Assembly (NCBI GenBank): GCA_017544805.1
Contig: JAFYDK010000001.1
Span: 1 to 64,000 of the forward strand
Length of the DNA stretch: 64,000 nucleotides
Source: Bacteroidales bacterium
GTDB taxonomy: Bacteria; Bacteroidota; Bacteroidia; Bacteroidales; UBA3824
Direction of reading: 5' to 3'
The position numbers and the translations under genes were made by a program. Shown here piece after piece: positions 17,947 to 26,539 of the stretch (position 1 is the first letter of the stretch; each line of letters starts with the position of its first letter). The notes beneath the pieces were generated by a model. The model did not search any database. It saw only the letters and a list, made by a program, of their open reading frames with translations, and had not been told where the DNA came from.

Positions 17947-20214
17947 ATGAACCCTGCATTGCAATATAAAAAGTATATTACGGTAATTTTTATTTGCTTT
18001 TTAATGCTGATAAATTTCAACGCAAAAGCAGAATATCCGTATCAGGTGCTTGATAGTTTATGCGCCTTGCAACGCAGTGTGCAGGACACGGCTCAAAGGT
18101 TAGATGTATTATACAAAATTTATCGTATGCATTACAACCTTGACAGCGTTGAAAAATATGCAATTCTAAGTTTCAGACTTGCGGTAAAGTCAAAAAACGA
18201 AGATCAAATTGGTAATTCCGCTAATGTTTTGGGTTGGATAAAGTTTCAAAAAAAGAAATTCATTGAGTCGGCTAAATTTTACAAAATTACAATTAATATT
18301 TGCAACAAAAAAGGCAATTTAAGGGGCGAGGCTAATGCGCTTTCGTGCTTAGGCAACGTGTATCTGTGTTCCCTTAATTACGAAAAAGGAATGAAACTAC
18401 TTTTAAAATCACTCCAAATTTTTTCGGATTTAGGCGATACGGCAATGATTTCGTCAGTTTACCGCGGAATAGGAAGTTCATGTTTGGAATATCAACTCTA
18501 CCAAAGCGGTGAAAAATATTTTACAAAAGCTTTGGAGATTGATTTGAAAAATGAAAACCCCAAAGCAATAGGCAGGGATTATTTAAAACTCGGACTTTGT
18601 GCCTTGTATTCAGCAACTCAGAAAGATACCGCAAAAAAATCCCTCGCAAGAAAATTTTTTCATTTAGCCTACAATTATACCAAAGAAAACAACGATTTCA
18701 TTTACAACGTTCAATCGGCATTTCATCTTTCGCTGATGTACGCTGAACTTGCAGGCTATTCCAAAAATTGGAATTATGCCGACAGCAGTATAGTTTTCTT
18801 CAACGAATGTAAATTTTTAGCGCATAATATCGGGTACAAAAATTACGAAGAAAATTTTGATTTGCCTCATGCCGAACACCTAATGTTAGCCGGAGCGCAC
18901 GAAAAAGCATACGAAATTTTGGTCAATTTTTCAAAACGCAAAAAACTGTCATATTCCCAATATGAAACTCTTTCCAAAGCACTTGAATTGTATTTCCACT
19001 TTTCAAAAGACTATAAAGGATGGCTTTACTACATAGAAAGTTCTGATCATTGGCATAGAAAACTTTACATCGAAGAATACGGTGTAAAATTTGAGCTTAT
19101 GAGTTGGGAAAACGACCTTGCAATCCGCCTCAAAGAATACGAAAAAAACAAAATAAACAGGAATCTTGAAATACAAAGAGAGCAAATTCACCATGAATTA
19201 TTGCGCAAAATTATGACATATTTAATTTTGCCGATTTTTTTCGTAACTATCACGTTTATAATCTTTTACATACGTAACAACCGCCTAAATGAAGTCCTTA
19301 AAAAACAAAAGGAAAAGATTTTGAGTGCCAATAATATGCTTGCCATTTTCAACGATGAAATTAGGGAACGCAGTATTGAACTCGAAACCCAAACAAAAGA
19401 AATCAAACGTCAAAGAAATAAACTTGCAAGCATAAATTTAAGGATTGTTCTTAACATGGAAATTGCAGGCAGACTTCAGCAATCGGTTGTCATTTCGCCC
19501 GATAGTTTAAGGAAAATTTTTAACGGTGCTTTTGTGGTTTGGCGGCCTTTAGATACTGTCAGCGGAGATTTTTATTGGGCAACCGAAATTGAAGGCGTAA
19601 AATTTGCCGCTCTTGCCGATTGCACCGGTCACGGTATTCCGGGAGCGTGTCTGAGTATGTTAGGAACGGCACTTTTAAACGGAATTGCGGCAAGAATCAA
19701 CGTTAAAACAGCAAAAGCCTCCGATATTTTAAACAAGCTGAAAACCAGAATCCGTCAATCGCTTTCGCAAGGAATACCTTTGGACGGCGACGAGGTACAC
19801 GATGGAATGGATATTTCGCTCTGCATTATTGACGAGGAAAACGACAGACTCTCATATTCAGGAGCTTACCGCCCGCTTTGGACTATTAAAAACAATAGTT
19901 TAACGGAATGGAAAGCTGACAGAATATCGGTTGCCATAGATCAAGACCATGACGGAGATTTTTCGGACAATGAAATGAAATTAAGCGAAATTCAATCTTT
20001 ATATATGTTTTCGGACGGCATAACCGATCAGTTCGGAATCATGGATGGAAAACTGTTAAAATTCAAACACAAAAGGCTCAGAAATTTAGTTGAAGAGATT
20101 TTCAACGAACCAAGTATATGTCAAAAACAAAAAATCGAACAAGCCATTGACAATTGGGCAAAAGACACACCACAAACCGATGATATTTTAGTCGTCGGTA
20201 TAAAATTTGCATAA
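17947..20214 (+). CDS. TPR-containing SpoIIE/PP2C-type Ser/Thr phosphatase, membrane protein
   Basis: 755 residues. A signal peptide (ends about residue 28, NAKA/E) leads to an external TPR region (about 50-350). One membrane helix follows (about 424-442, YLILPIFFVTITFIIFYI), then a coiled coil (445-500) and a cytoplasmic SpoIIE-type PP2C domain (about 505-755). All metal-ligand motifs are intact: SGDFYW, ADCTGHGIPGA, FSDGITDQFG and TDDILVV. Such proteins usually dephosphorylate an anti-sigma antagonist in partner switching, but no STAS or anti-sigma gene is nearby. It begins 20 bases after recG and heads a run with the TPM-like and Tim44-like genes. Confidence 0.92.
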   Translation: MNPALQYKKYITVIFICFLMLINFNAKAEYPYQVLDSLCALQRSVQDTAQRLDVLYKIYRMHYNLDSVEKYAILSFRLAVKSKNEDQIGNSANVLGWIKFQKKKFIESAKFYKITINICNKKGNLRGEANALSCLGNVYLCSLNYEKGMKLLLKSLQIFSDLGDTAMISSVYRGIGSSCLEYQLYQSGEKYFTKALEIDLKNENPKAIGRDYLKLGLCALYSATQKDTAKKSLARKFFHLAYNYTKENNDFIYNVQSAFHLSLMYAELAGYSKNWNYADSSIVFFNECKFLAHNIGYKNYEENFDLPHAEHLMLAGAHEKAYEILVNFSKRKKLSYSQYETLSKALELYFHFSKDYKGWLYYIESSDHWHRKLYIEEYGVKFELMSWENDLAIRLKEYEKNKINRNLEIQREQIHHELLRKIMTYLILPIFFVTITFIIFYIRNNRLNEVLKKQKEKILSANNMLAIFNDEIRERSIELETQTKEIKRQRNKLASINLRIVLNMEIAGRLQQSVVISPDSLRKIFNGAFVVWRPLDTVSGDFYWATEIEGVKFAALADCTGHGIPGACLSMLGTALLNGIAARINVKTAKASDILNKLKTRIRQSLSQGIPLDGDEVHDGMDISLCIIDEENDRLSYSGAYRPLWTIKNNSLTEWKADRISVAIDQDHDGDFSDNEMKLSEIQSLYMFSDGITDQFGIMDGKLLKFKHKRLRNLVEEIFNEPSICQKQKIEQAIDNWAKDTPQTDDILVVGIKFA

Positions 20215-20245
20215 CTTTTAATTTTAATTAAAACCATAAACTGTT

Positions 20246-20878
20246 ATGATCAGAATAAAAAATTTCGACCAAAATTTCAAGACAAAACTTTACGAAAAAG
20301 TATCGTTAATTGAAAGTAAATCGGGCACGGAAGCCGTCGTAATAATAAAAAATTCCTCAGGAAATTATTTCAGCAGAGTTTTAGCTGCCTCGGGAATATT
20401 TTTTATATTACTCCTATCCTACTTCATGCTCTCTCCCATAGAATATGACCCGTATTCTATGTACATAATTTCGCTACTGAGTTCGGTAGCGGTATTCTGC
20501 ATTTTATATTTTATACCCGGACTGCAATTTTTTTTAATTTCCGAAAAAACGAAGAAAAAAAATACAGAAATCCATGCAAGGGCATTGTTTCAAAAGGCTC
20601 AAATGTACAAAACCCAAAATCACATTGCGTTTTTGGTGTATTTTTCGCTTTTGGAAAAAAAATCATATTTCTTGACAGATTACGGAATCAACCTCATCAT
20701 GGACGATGACGAAATCAAAAACATCTCTGAAAAACTACAAAAAGCTTTAAAAGGAAAAAATCCTAAGGATGATATTCTCAAGGCTTTGGACGAAATAGCA
20801 ACCGTTATGGAAAAATACATTCCCCGTCCCGAAGACGACATCAACGAGTTGCCAGACGATTTAGACGTTGAACTTTAA
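20246..20878 (+). CDS. TPM-domain-like membrane protein
   Basis: 210 residues. The core is a TPM-like fold (EAVVIIKNSSG near the start; NHIAFLVYFSLLEKKSYFLTDYGI near 125-150) interrupted by two membrane helices (about 47-63 and 70-95). The end is acidic and rich in Pro, Asp and Glu. TPM proteins are called phosphatases or photosystem-repair-like proteins, but their bacterial role is poorly known. The Tim44-like gene follows after 22 bases; the two are likely expressed together. Family assignment is by pattern only. Confidence 0.65.
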   Translation: MIRIKNFDQNFKTKLYEKVSLIESKSGTEAVVIIKNSSGNYFSRVLAASGIFFILLLSYFMLSPIEYDPYSMYIISLLSSVAVFCILYFIPGLQFFLISEKTKKKNTEIHARALFQKAQMYKTQNHIAFLVYFSLLEKKSYFLTDYGINLIMDDDEIKNISEKLQKALKGKNPKDDILKALDEIATVMEKYIPRPEDDINELPDDLDVEL

Positions 20879-20900
20879 CCCATAAAAAAAAGAGTTTACT

Positions 20901-22445
20901 ATGAAAAACAACGTTTTAAGAAAAATATTAAAATGCTTTGCCGTAATTTTAGCGGTATCGTGCATATTTGTTTTAACAAGTGATTCAGCATTTTCACGAC
21001 CGGGCGGCGGACACGGTTTTTCCGGTGGTAGAGGCTTTGGCGGAGGAGGCTTTAGAGGCGGTGGTTTTAGAGGCGGTTACAGCGGAGGCATAAGCGGAGG
21101 TTATCCAATTTTCAACACGGGAGATTACGATACGGATTATCTGCTTACTGTTTTAGCATTTATCTTGGTCTCGGTAATAACATATCCGCTTTATAAAACG
21201 TTTTCCGAACGCAACAAAGAATTTTACGACGAAAAATACGGGGCTAAACCAACGGAAGAAATCTTAAAGAAAAACAGAGGTTCTCTCAACAGCCGCCTGA
21301 AAAGGTTAATACAAAGCGACCCCGAATTTTCCAAACCGATATTTTTGGATTATGCCGTAATGCTTTATAATAAGTATTACATTTCGCAAGGCACGGCTAA
21401 AATGAAAGAACAAATAATTCCGTTCTTCAAAGATTCCTGTCTTCCAAAAGAAATCAAAAAATATTCTGAAATTACAATCGGAGTCGCTGATATTAAAAAC
21501 ATTGAGTTCAAAAATGACAAATGTAATATTCACGTTGGTTTTATTGCAAGTTATACCTGCAAAAATGCCGTTAACAACAAAGCATTCCGTTATAATGTAA
21601 CCGAAGAATGGATTTTTTCAAGGAAAAACGGTGTTTTAACGCACAAGCCTGAAGGTTTCGGAATTTTAAGATGTCCTAACTGCGGCGGCGCATTGGAGTT
21701 CTCTGACTGCGGAAAATGCAAACACTGCGGCACTAAAATTAATTTTCAAGCCGGACAATGGATTGTCAGCAGAATATCCGTTATGAGTTTTGAAAAAATT
21801 ACCGCTGAGGAACTTTTGACTTACTGCGAAGAAAGCGGCACTAATTATCCGACGGTTTGTAACGATAATATCAACGAACTTGAAAAACAATTTTCCTTAG
21901 CTCATTCGGAATTGTACAAAAATTTCAAGGAGTTCTCCCAAAAAGTCGTTATACCATATTTTCAAGAAATTTATAAACATTGGTCTGAGGGAGAATGGGA
22001 CAAAGCACGTCATCTGCTCTCGGACAGACTTTGGAACAATTATGAAATTAACCAAAATCAATATAAGGAATTCGGTTATTTCAACAGGTTAAAAAATGTA
22101 CACATTATAAAAATCCATACCGTAAATTATGAAACCGACAAAAATTACGAAGCCGTTACGGTAAGAATTTATGCAAAATGTTTAGACTATATCGAAGACT
22201 CTTTAGGCAACCTCATAGCCGGTGATAACGAAATAGAAAGATCTTTTTCGGAATATTGGACTTTCGTGGCTAACAAAAATGCAAAATTACAAGATAGAGA
22301 TTTAGCCAAATGTCCCTCATGCGGTGCCCCAATCGAAAAAATCGGTAATTCAGGCATTTGCGAATATTGCAACTGCAAAATAACCGACGGAAATTTCTCT
22401 TGGGTTCTATTTTCAATCACTCAAGACGAGGTCTATACGGGATAA
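20901..22445 (+). CDS. Tim44-like domain protein with Gly-rich N-terminus and two zinc ribbons
   Basis: 514 residues. It has a signal peptide or first membrane helix (about 7-32), a Gly/Phe/Arg-rich stretch (about 34-70) and a second membrane helix (about 78-98). Two Tim44-like alpha/beta modules follow (about 115-255 and 300-460), each closed by a zinc ribbon: CPNC...CKHC (about 257-276) and CPSC...CEYC (about 470-490). The GGGHGFSGGRGFGGG start is typical of Tim44-like bacterial proteins. The function is unknown; Tim44 modules bind membranes or import partners. Pairing with a TPM protein suggests a joint envelope role. Confidence 0.8.
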   Translation: MKNNVLRKILKCFAVILAVSCIFVLTSDSAFSRPGGGHGFSGGRGFGGGGFRGGGFRGGYSGGISGGYPIFNTGDYDTDYLLTVLAFILVSVITYPLYKTFSERNKEFYDEKYGAKPTEEILKKNRGSLNSRLKRLIQSDPEFSKPIFLDYAVMLYNKYYISQGTAKMKEQIIPFFKDSCLPKEIKKYSEITIGVADIKNIEFKNDKCNIHVGFIASYTCKNAVNNKAFRYNVTEEWIFSRKNGVLTHKPEGFGILRCPNCGGALEFSDCGKCKHCGTKINFQAGQWIVSRISVMSFEKITAEELLTYCEESGTNYPTVCNDNINELEKQFSLAHSELYKNFKEFSQKVVIPYFQEIYKHWSEGEWDKARHLLSDRLWNNYEINQNQYKEFGYFNRLKNVHIIKIHTVNYETDKNYEAVTVRIYAKCLDYIEDSLGNLIAGDNEIERSFSEYWTFVANKNAKLQDRDLAKCPSCGAPIEKIGNSGICEYCNCKITDGNFSWVLFSITQDEVYTG

Positions 22446-22482
22446 AGGCATAAAATTATTTTTTTATTCCTAAAAAGTTTTC

Positions 22483-22490
22483 TATTTTTG
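22483..22490 (+). promoter_or_regulatory. Putative -7 box of gpsA
   Basis: TATTTTTG fits TAnnTTTG, 32 bases before the gpsA ATG at 22523. No clear -33 box is visible. Confidence 0.35.
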
Positions 22491-22522
22491 CCAAAAGTTT
22501 AAAAAAAAACATTTTTTTTGAT

Positions 22523-23530
22523 ATGTGCGGACAACATAGAATAGCAGTCGTGGGCGGCGGCAGTTGGGCTACGGCTTTGATTAGCGTTTTGACCAACAAT
22601 GTCAAAGAAGGCAATAAAGTAAATTGGTATCTTAGAAAAAAAGAACATATTGACTATGCTATCAAGCACGGTCAAAATCCGAAATATCTCAATTCGTTGA
22701 TTCTTGATACCAACAAACTTGAGTTTTACAACGACCTTACCCAGATAATTAAAAATTCTGACACTTTGGTCTTTGCAGTGCCTTCGGCTTTCATCGAAAG
22801 CACCATGAAACAATACGAGGGAACATTGGAAAATCATGTCGTAGTCTCGGCTATCAAAGGTATGATTCCCGACAAAAATATAATTATGGCGGACTTTTTC
22901 CGTGATAATTATAAAGTAAACCTTGAGAAAAATTTCTGCGTTTTGGCCGGTCCTTGTCATGCAGAGGAGGTTGCACTTCAAAGATTAAGCTATCTGACAA
23001 TTGCCTCCAAAGACCTCAACACGGCGGAAGACATAGCTAACTGCTTGGAATGCAGATATTTAAAAACGTCAATCACGGACGATATTTACGGAACGGAATA
23101 TGCTGCGGTACTAAAAAACGTTTTCGCAATAGCAGCCGGCGTTTGCACGGGTTTGGGCTACGGCGACAATTTTTTGGCAGTCCTGATGTCAAATGCAATC
23201 CGCGAGATGAAACGTTTTGTTGATACAGTTCACCCGATTAACCGCGACATCAAATCCTCGGCATATTTAGGCGATTTGCTCGTTACGGCTTATTCAAAAT
23301 TCAGCCGGAACAGAACCTTAGGCGTAATGTTAGGACAAGGTTATTCGCTTCAGAGTGCGCTTTTGGAAATGAAAATGGTGGCGGAAGGTTTTTACGGAAG
23401 CAAATGTATTTACGAGGTCAATCAAAAATACAACATAGATTTGCCGATATGCACCGCAGTTTACAACATTCTCCACAAAGGAAATCCCGTCGGATTTGAG
23501 ATAAAATTATTAATCGACAAAATTCGATAA
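22523..23530 (+). CDS. gpsA: NAD(P)-dependent glycerol-3-phosphate dehydrogenase
   Basis: 335 residues, the usual length. It reduces dihydroxyacetone phosphate to sn-glycerol 3-phosphate, the backbone of phospholipids. The N-terminal dinucleotide site reads VVGGGSWATALISVL (about 10-22). Further hallmarks are VFAVPSAF, SAIKGM, VLAGPCHAEEV and the catalytic Lys region EYAAVLKNVFAIAAG (about 195), then the C-terminal helical domain with KMVAEGF. It is a cytoplasmic enzyme. A strong hairpin ends the unit just before an acyltransferase gene that may use the same backbone. Confidence 0.96.
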   Translation: MCGQHRIAVVGGGSWATALISVLTNNVKEGNKVNWYLRKKEHIDYAIKHGQNPKYLNSLILDTNKLEFYNDLTQIIKNSDTLVFAVPSAFIESTMKQYEGTLENHVVVSAIKGMIPDKNIIMADFFRDNYKVNLEKNFCVLAGPCHAEEVALQRLSYLTIASKDLNTAEDIANCLECRYLKTSITDDIYGTEYAAVLKNVFAIAAGVCTGLGYGDNFLAVLMSNAIREMKRFVDTVHPINRDIKSSAYLGDLLVTAYSKFSRNRTLGVMLGQGYSLQSALLEMKMVAEGFYGSKCIYEVNQKYNIDLPICTAVYNILHKGNPVGFEIKLLIDKIR

Positions 23531-23545
23531 GTATTAAAAAACATT

Positions 23546-23583
23546 AAAAAGCGGTTAAAAAGAAAATTTTTAACCGCTTTTTG
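23546..23583 (+). terminator. Terminator of gpsA
   Basis: A 16-bp stem (23546-23561 with 23567-23582) with loop GAAAA, core GCGGTTAAAAA / TTTTTAACCGC, ends in a T run on the plus strand. The TTTG at its 3' edge also serves as a possible -33 box for the next gene. Confidence 0.9.
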
Positions 23584-23614
23584 TCATGTTTATCACAAAG
23601 GTTACTTATATTTG
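23580..23614 (+). promoter_or_regulatory. Putative promoter of the acyltransferase-argB unit
   Basis: TTTG (23580-23583) and TATATTTG (23607-23614) are 23 bases apart, slightly longer than the usual 19-21. Transcription would start near 23621, so the ATG at 23644 is the start rather than upstream TTG codons. Confidence 0.5.
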
Positions 23615-23643
23615 CAGTAGATTTTATTTTCAGTATTAACGAA

Positions 23644-24783
23644 ATGGATATAAACGAAACTGAATTTGAGGAAATACGCCCTTATTACGACAGCGAAGTT
23701 GATGGGGCAATATCAAGACTTCTGAATGAATCCGGCTTTAGAAAGACCGTGAAGTATTTTTTCCCAGACGTTCCTTTTGAAATGGTAGAAAATATGCTTC
23801 GTAATATTCATACAATCAAGGACTTTCAGACACAGTTCATTGCAAGACTCGTCAACGGAATAGAAAAAAAATACACCTCAGGCGTTACTTTTTCGGGACT
23901 TGAAAATATTCCCGAAGGTAAGGGCTATTTAATCGTGTCAAACCACCGCGACATAATACTTGATTCGGCATTTTTGAACACGTATTTGGCTCAGCACAAC
24001 AGAGAAACTTCGGAAATCGCAATAGGCTCCAACCTCTTGATTTTTCCGTGGATAACCGATATGGTAAAACTCAACCGCACATTCGTAGTAAAACGCAATC
24101 TTTCCGTTAAAGAATTGATGGTAAGTAGTTTGGTACAGTCAAAATACATCCGTCACACGATTATTGACAAAAAAACCTCTATTTGGATTGCTCAAAGGGA
24201 AGGCCGCACCAAAAACGGCGACGATAAAACTCAAGGCAGCGTTTTGAAAATGTTCAATATGGCCGCTCAAGGCGACGTAATTTCTTCGCTTTCGGATATG
24301 AACATTGTTCCAATGAGTATTTCTTACGAATACGATCCCGTTGATATTTATAAAGTTATCGAACAATACAACAAAAAAGTGGATTCCACTTTCAAGAAAA
24401 ACAAAGTCGATGACGTTTCTGGTATGCGCAACGGCATAACGTGTGAAAAAGGACGTGTTAATATTCATTTAGGCAAACCTATCAACGAAGACCTTTTGAA
24501 AATGCCCAAGGCGGCTAACAAAAATCTTCAATACGACGAAATTGCAAAACTCATTGATAAAAAGATTTACCAGGGCTACGTTCTTTATCCGATAAATTAC
24601 GTAACTGCCGATATTTTAAGCGGTTCTAACAAGTTTTCTGACAAATACACAGCTCAAGAAAAGGAAAAAGCCGTAAATTATATCGAAACTCAAGCCAAAA
24701 ACTTTTCGGGCGATATACAAATGCAAAAAGAAATGTTGATGCAGATTTACGCAAATCCTGTTTTCAACAAATTAGGACACTAA
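23644..24783 (+). CDS. Glycerolipid acyltransferase (PlsC/GPAT-like)
   Basis: 379 residues. The acyltransferase block starts near residue 100: SNHRDIILDSAFL supplies the catalytic His and Asp of the NH...D motif. Further on are the substrate loop (MVKLNRTFVVKR), the Glu-Gly motif in IAQREGRTKNGDDKTQ, and NIVPMSISYEYDPVD. The form is that of large Bacteroidota proteins annotated as 1-acyl-glycerol-3-phosphate acyltransferase; whether it acylates glycerol 3-phosphate or its monoacyl form cannot be told. It follows gpsA, which makes that backbone, though a terminator separates them. The start is set by the promoter and ATG at 23644. argB follows after 23 bases. Confidence 0.85.
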   Translation: MDINETEFEEIRPYYDSEVDGAISRLLNESGFRKTVKYFFPDVPFEMVENMLRNIHTIKDFQTQFIARLVNGIEKKYTSGVTFSGLENIPEGKGYLIVSNHRDIILDSAFLNTYLAQHNRETSEIAIGSNLLIFPWITDMVKLNRTFVVKRNLSVKELMVSSLVQSKYIRHTIIDKKTSIWIAQREGRTKNGDDKTQGSVLKMFNMAAQGDVISSLSDMNIVPMSISYEYDPVDIYKVIEQYNKKVDSTFKKNKVDDVSGMRNGITCEKGRVNIHLGKPINEDLLKMPKAANKNLQYDEIAKLIDKKIYQGYVLYPINYVTADILSGSNKFSDKYTAQEKEKAVNYIETQAKNFSGDIQMQKEMLMQIYANPVFNKLGH

Positions 24784-24806
24784 GAGAAAAAAACTTTAGA
24801 AAAAAA

Positions 24807-25595
24807 ATGGAAGAAATTTTCATCGTAAAAATAGGCGGCAAAGTCATTGACAACGAAGATGCACGCAACGAATTTTTGTCAAAACTTGCAAAAATCGGCA
24901 AGAATATAATACTCGTTCACGGCGGCGGAAAAGTTGCCAATCAAGTGCTTTCAAGCATGGGAATCGAACCCAAAATGATAAACGGAAGAAGAATTACCGA
25001 TGCTGAAACTTTGAAAGTCGTTACGATGGTTTATACGGGTCTTATCAACAAAACTATAACGGCCAAATTGAATTCCCTATCAAGAAAATCCGTAGGATTG
25101 TCAGGCGTTGACGGAGTTTTGCTTGATGCCGTAAAACGTCCCGTAAAAGATATTGATTATGGTTTTGCCGGCGATATTGAGGCTCAAGGCGTTAATACGG
25201 ATTTGCTTTTAAACTTGGTTAAAAGCGGTTACACGCCCGTTATCGCAACAATTGCCGCAGACAAAAACGCTCAACTGCTTAACATCAACGCCGATACGGT
25301 TGCCTCAACGATAGCTGCCGGACTCGCTAAAAAAGCAAACGTAAATTTGTTTTTCTGCTTTGAAAAGAAAGGCGTATTGATGAATGCCGAAGACGATAAC
25401 AGCGTTATCAAACTTCTTAATTCGGAAAATTATCCCGAACTTTCAAAAAAAGGTATTTTCTCTGAAGGCATGATTCCGAAACTCGAAAACGCTTTCAAAA
25501 CTATAAATCAAGGCGTTAAAAAAGTTATTATCGGAAATTCCAACGATATTGAACAATTTTTCCAAGAAAATCACGCAGGAACTTTAATCTGCTAA
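24807..25595 (+). CDS. argB: Acetylglutamate kinase
   Basis: 262 residues, the normal length. It phosphorylates N-acetylglutamate in the second step of arginine synthesis. Amino-acid kinase motifs are clear: VKIGGKVI (ATP Lys), VHGGGK (about 39-44, phosphate loop), NGRRITDAETL (substrate loop) and LLNINADTVAS (about 152-162). It stands apart from any other arg gene and follows an acyltransferase, so regulation by an arginine operon leader is unlikely here. The N-terminal arginine-sensing helix of inhibited hexameric forms is absent. Confidence 0.96.
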   Translation: MEEIFIVKIGGKVIDNEDARNEFLSKLAKIGKNIILVHGGGKVANQVLSSMGIEPKMINGRRITDAETLKVVTMVYTGLINKTITAKLNSLSRKSVGLSGVDGVLLDAVKRPVKDIDYGFAGDIEAQGVNTDLLLNLVKSGYTPVIATIAADKNAQLLNINADTVASTIAAGLAKKANVNLFFCFEKKGVLMNAEDDNSVIKLLNSENYPELSKKGIFSEGMIPKLENAFKTINQGVKKVIIGNSNDIEQFFQENHAGTLIC

Positions 25596-25629
25596 AAATT
25601 AAAAAAAAACACAACCGCAACTCAAGGCA

Positions 25630-25670
25630 CAGATTTTGAAAGTCATTTTTTTAGAATAAATAAAAATCTG
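25630..25670 (+). other. Inverted repeat in the leader of the lipoprotein gene
   Basis: CAGATTTT (25630-25637) and AAAATCTG (25663-25670) can form an 8-bp stem that ends seven bases before the ATG at 25678. There is no T run after it, so it is not a terminator. It could hide the start region or be an operator. The evidence is weak. Confidence 0.3.
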
Positions 25671-25677
25671 ACACAAA

Positions 25678-26280
25678 ATGAAAAAGATTATTTCTTTAAT
25701 GCTTTGGGTTGCGGCTGTTTTGTTTTCCGGCTGCAACGGCTCCAATCAAGACGAGAGCCTTAGGCGCATAAAATCTAAAGACGGCAAATACAGCGTTCTA
25801 CTTCCCGAAAATATGCACGAACTCAAAGGAAACGGTTTGAACGAGGCAGCCGTCATGCAATACGGCGACTTAAAAAGCGGAATTTCGTTTATGGTAATCG
25901 AAGACGACGTCCAAGAATACAAAAAAGTCATAGACACAAATATCGAAGATTTTCAAATGATGTCGTGTTTTGATACCACCAAAACCAAAGATATTTATGG
26001 TTTGAAAGGTTACGAATTTTTGATAATGCAACTCGCAAAAGGCAAAGTTGAGGATTTGACAATCGAAACAGAAATGGACGAAGATACTGTTATAAACGGT
26101 ATTGACGCAAGAATTATCGAATACAAAGAAAAAATCAAAGGCGACAAATCTTACATAATACTTTGTTTTTATAAGAGCAAGGACAAAATGTTTCAAGTCT
26201 ATGCGATGACAAGTCAGAAAAAAATCGCCGACAACAAACAATCAATGCTCGAAATGGTAAAATCATTGGAAATTTATTAA
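25678..26280 (+). CDS. Small lipoprotein of unknown function
   Basis: 200 residues. A lipoprotein signal peptide is clear: MKKIISLMLWVAAVLFSGC, with Cys about residue 19 as the lipidation site, followed by NGSNQDE. The mature part is a mixed alpha/beta domain with no motif I recognise; a late segment (SYIILCFYKSKDKMFQVYAMTS) is strand-rich, like proteins of the PsbP/Mog1-like fold. It is probably an envelope lipoprotein. It has a closing hairpin at 26290-26329. Confidence 0.75.
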   Translation: MKKIISLMLWVAAVLFSGCNGSNQDESLRRIKSKDGKYSVLLPENMHELKGNGLNEAAVMQYGDLKSGISFMVIEDDVQEYKKVIDTNIEDFQMMSCFDTTKTKDIYGLKGYEFLIMQLAKGKVEDLTIETEMDEDTVINGIDARIIEYKEKIKGDKSYIILCFYKSKDKMFQVYAMTSQKKIADNKQSMLEMVKSLEIY

Positions 26281-26389
26281 AAAAAAGAAAAAAATGCCGG
26301 AAAGAGAGGAAGAAAGGTCCGGCATTTTTGATGTTAAAAAAAAATCAAACAAACAATCAAACCGTCAAAAAAAAAATTTATCTCTTTTG
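26281..26389 (-). ncRNA. Candidate minus-strand small RNA
   Basis: A TTG (complement of 26424-26426), 20 bases, and TAACTTTG (complement of 26396-26403) form a minus-strand promoter-like pair. Transcription from about 26389 would run 109 bases into the hairpin at 26290-26329, which has a T run on this strand too. No ORF or known RNA family is seen. This is inference from promoter and terminator only. Confidence 0.25.
26290..26329. terminator. Bidirectional terminator after the lipoprotein gene
   Basis: AAAAATGCCGGA (26290-26301) pairs perfectly with TCCGGCATTTTT (26318-26329). T-rich runs follow on both strands, so it can end transcripts from either side. Confidence 0.88.
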
Positions 26390-26424
26390 ACATTGCAAAG
26401 TTACTTTCAATCTGAGTTTTACGC

Positions 26425-26478
26425 AATACCCGAAATTAGGTATTTTTTCGTTTGAAAATACCTTTTAGAGAGTATACC
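26425..26478. promoter_or_regulatory. Repeated AATACC boxes upstream of the HAD-tat promoter
   Basis: AATACC (26425-26430) faces GGTATT (26439-26444) as an inverted pair. A further AATACC lies at 26457-26462 and TATACC at 26473-26478, just before the -33 box. The array could be an operator; the regulator is unknown. Confidence 0.3.
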
Positions 26479-26480
26479 CG

Positions 26481-26512
26481 TTTGGTTTTCTGAGAGTTTT
26501 TGCTTAAATTTG
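26481..26512 (+). promoter_or_regulatory. Promoter of the HAD-tatA-tatC unit
   Basis: TTTG (26481-26484), 20 bases, TAAATTTG (26505-26512): a canonical Bacteroidota -33/-7 pair. Transcription would start near 26519. It overlaps a possible TTG start at 26510 and so fixes the gene start at the ATG at 26540. Confidence 0.65.
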
Positions 26513-26539
26513 TCCCGAAAAAGAATTAAAAAAACAACA

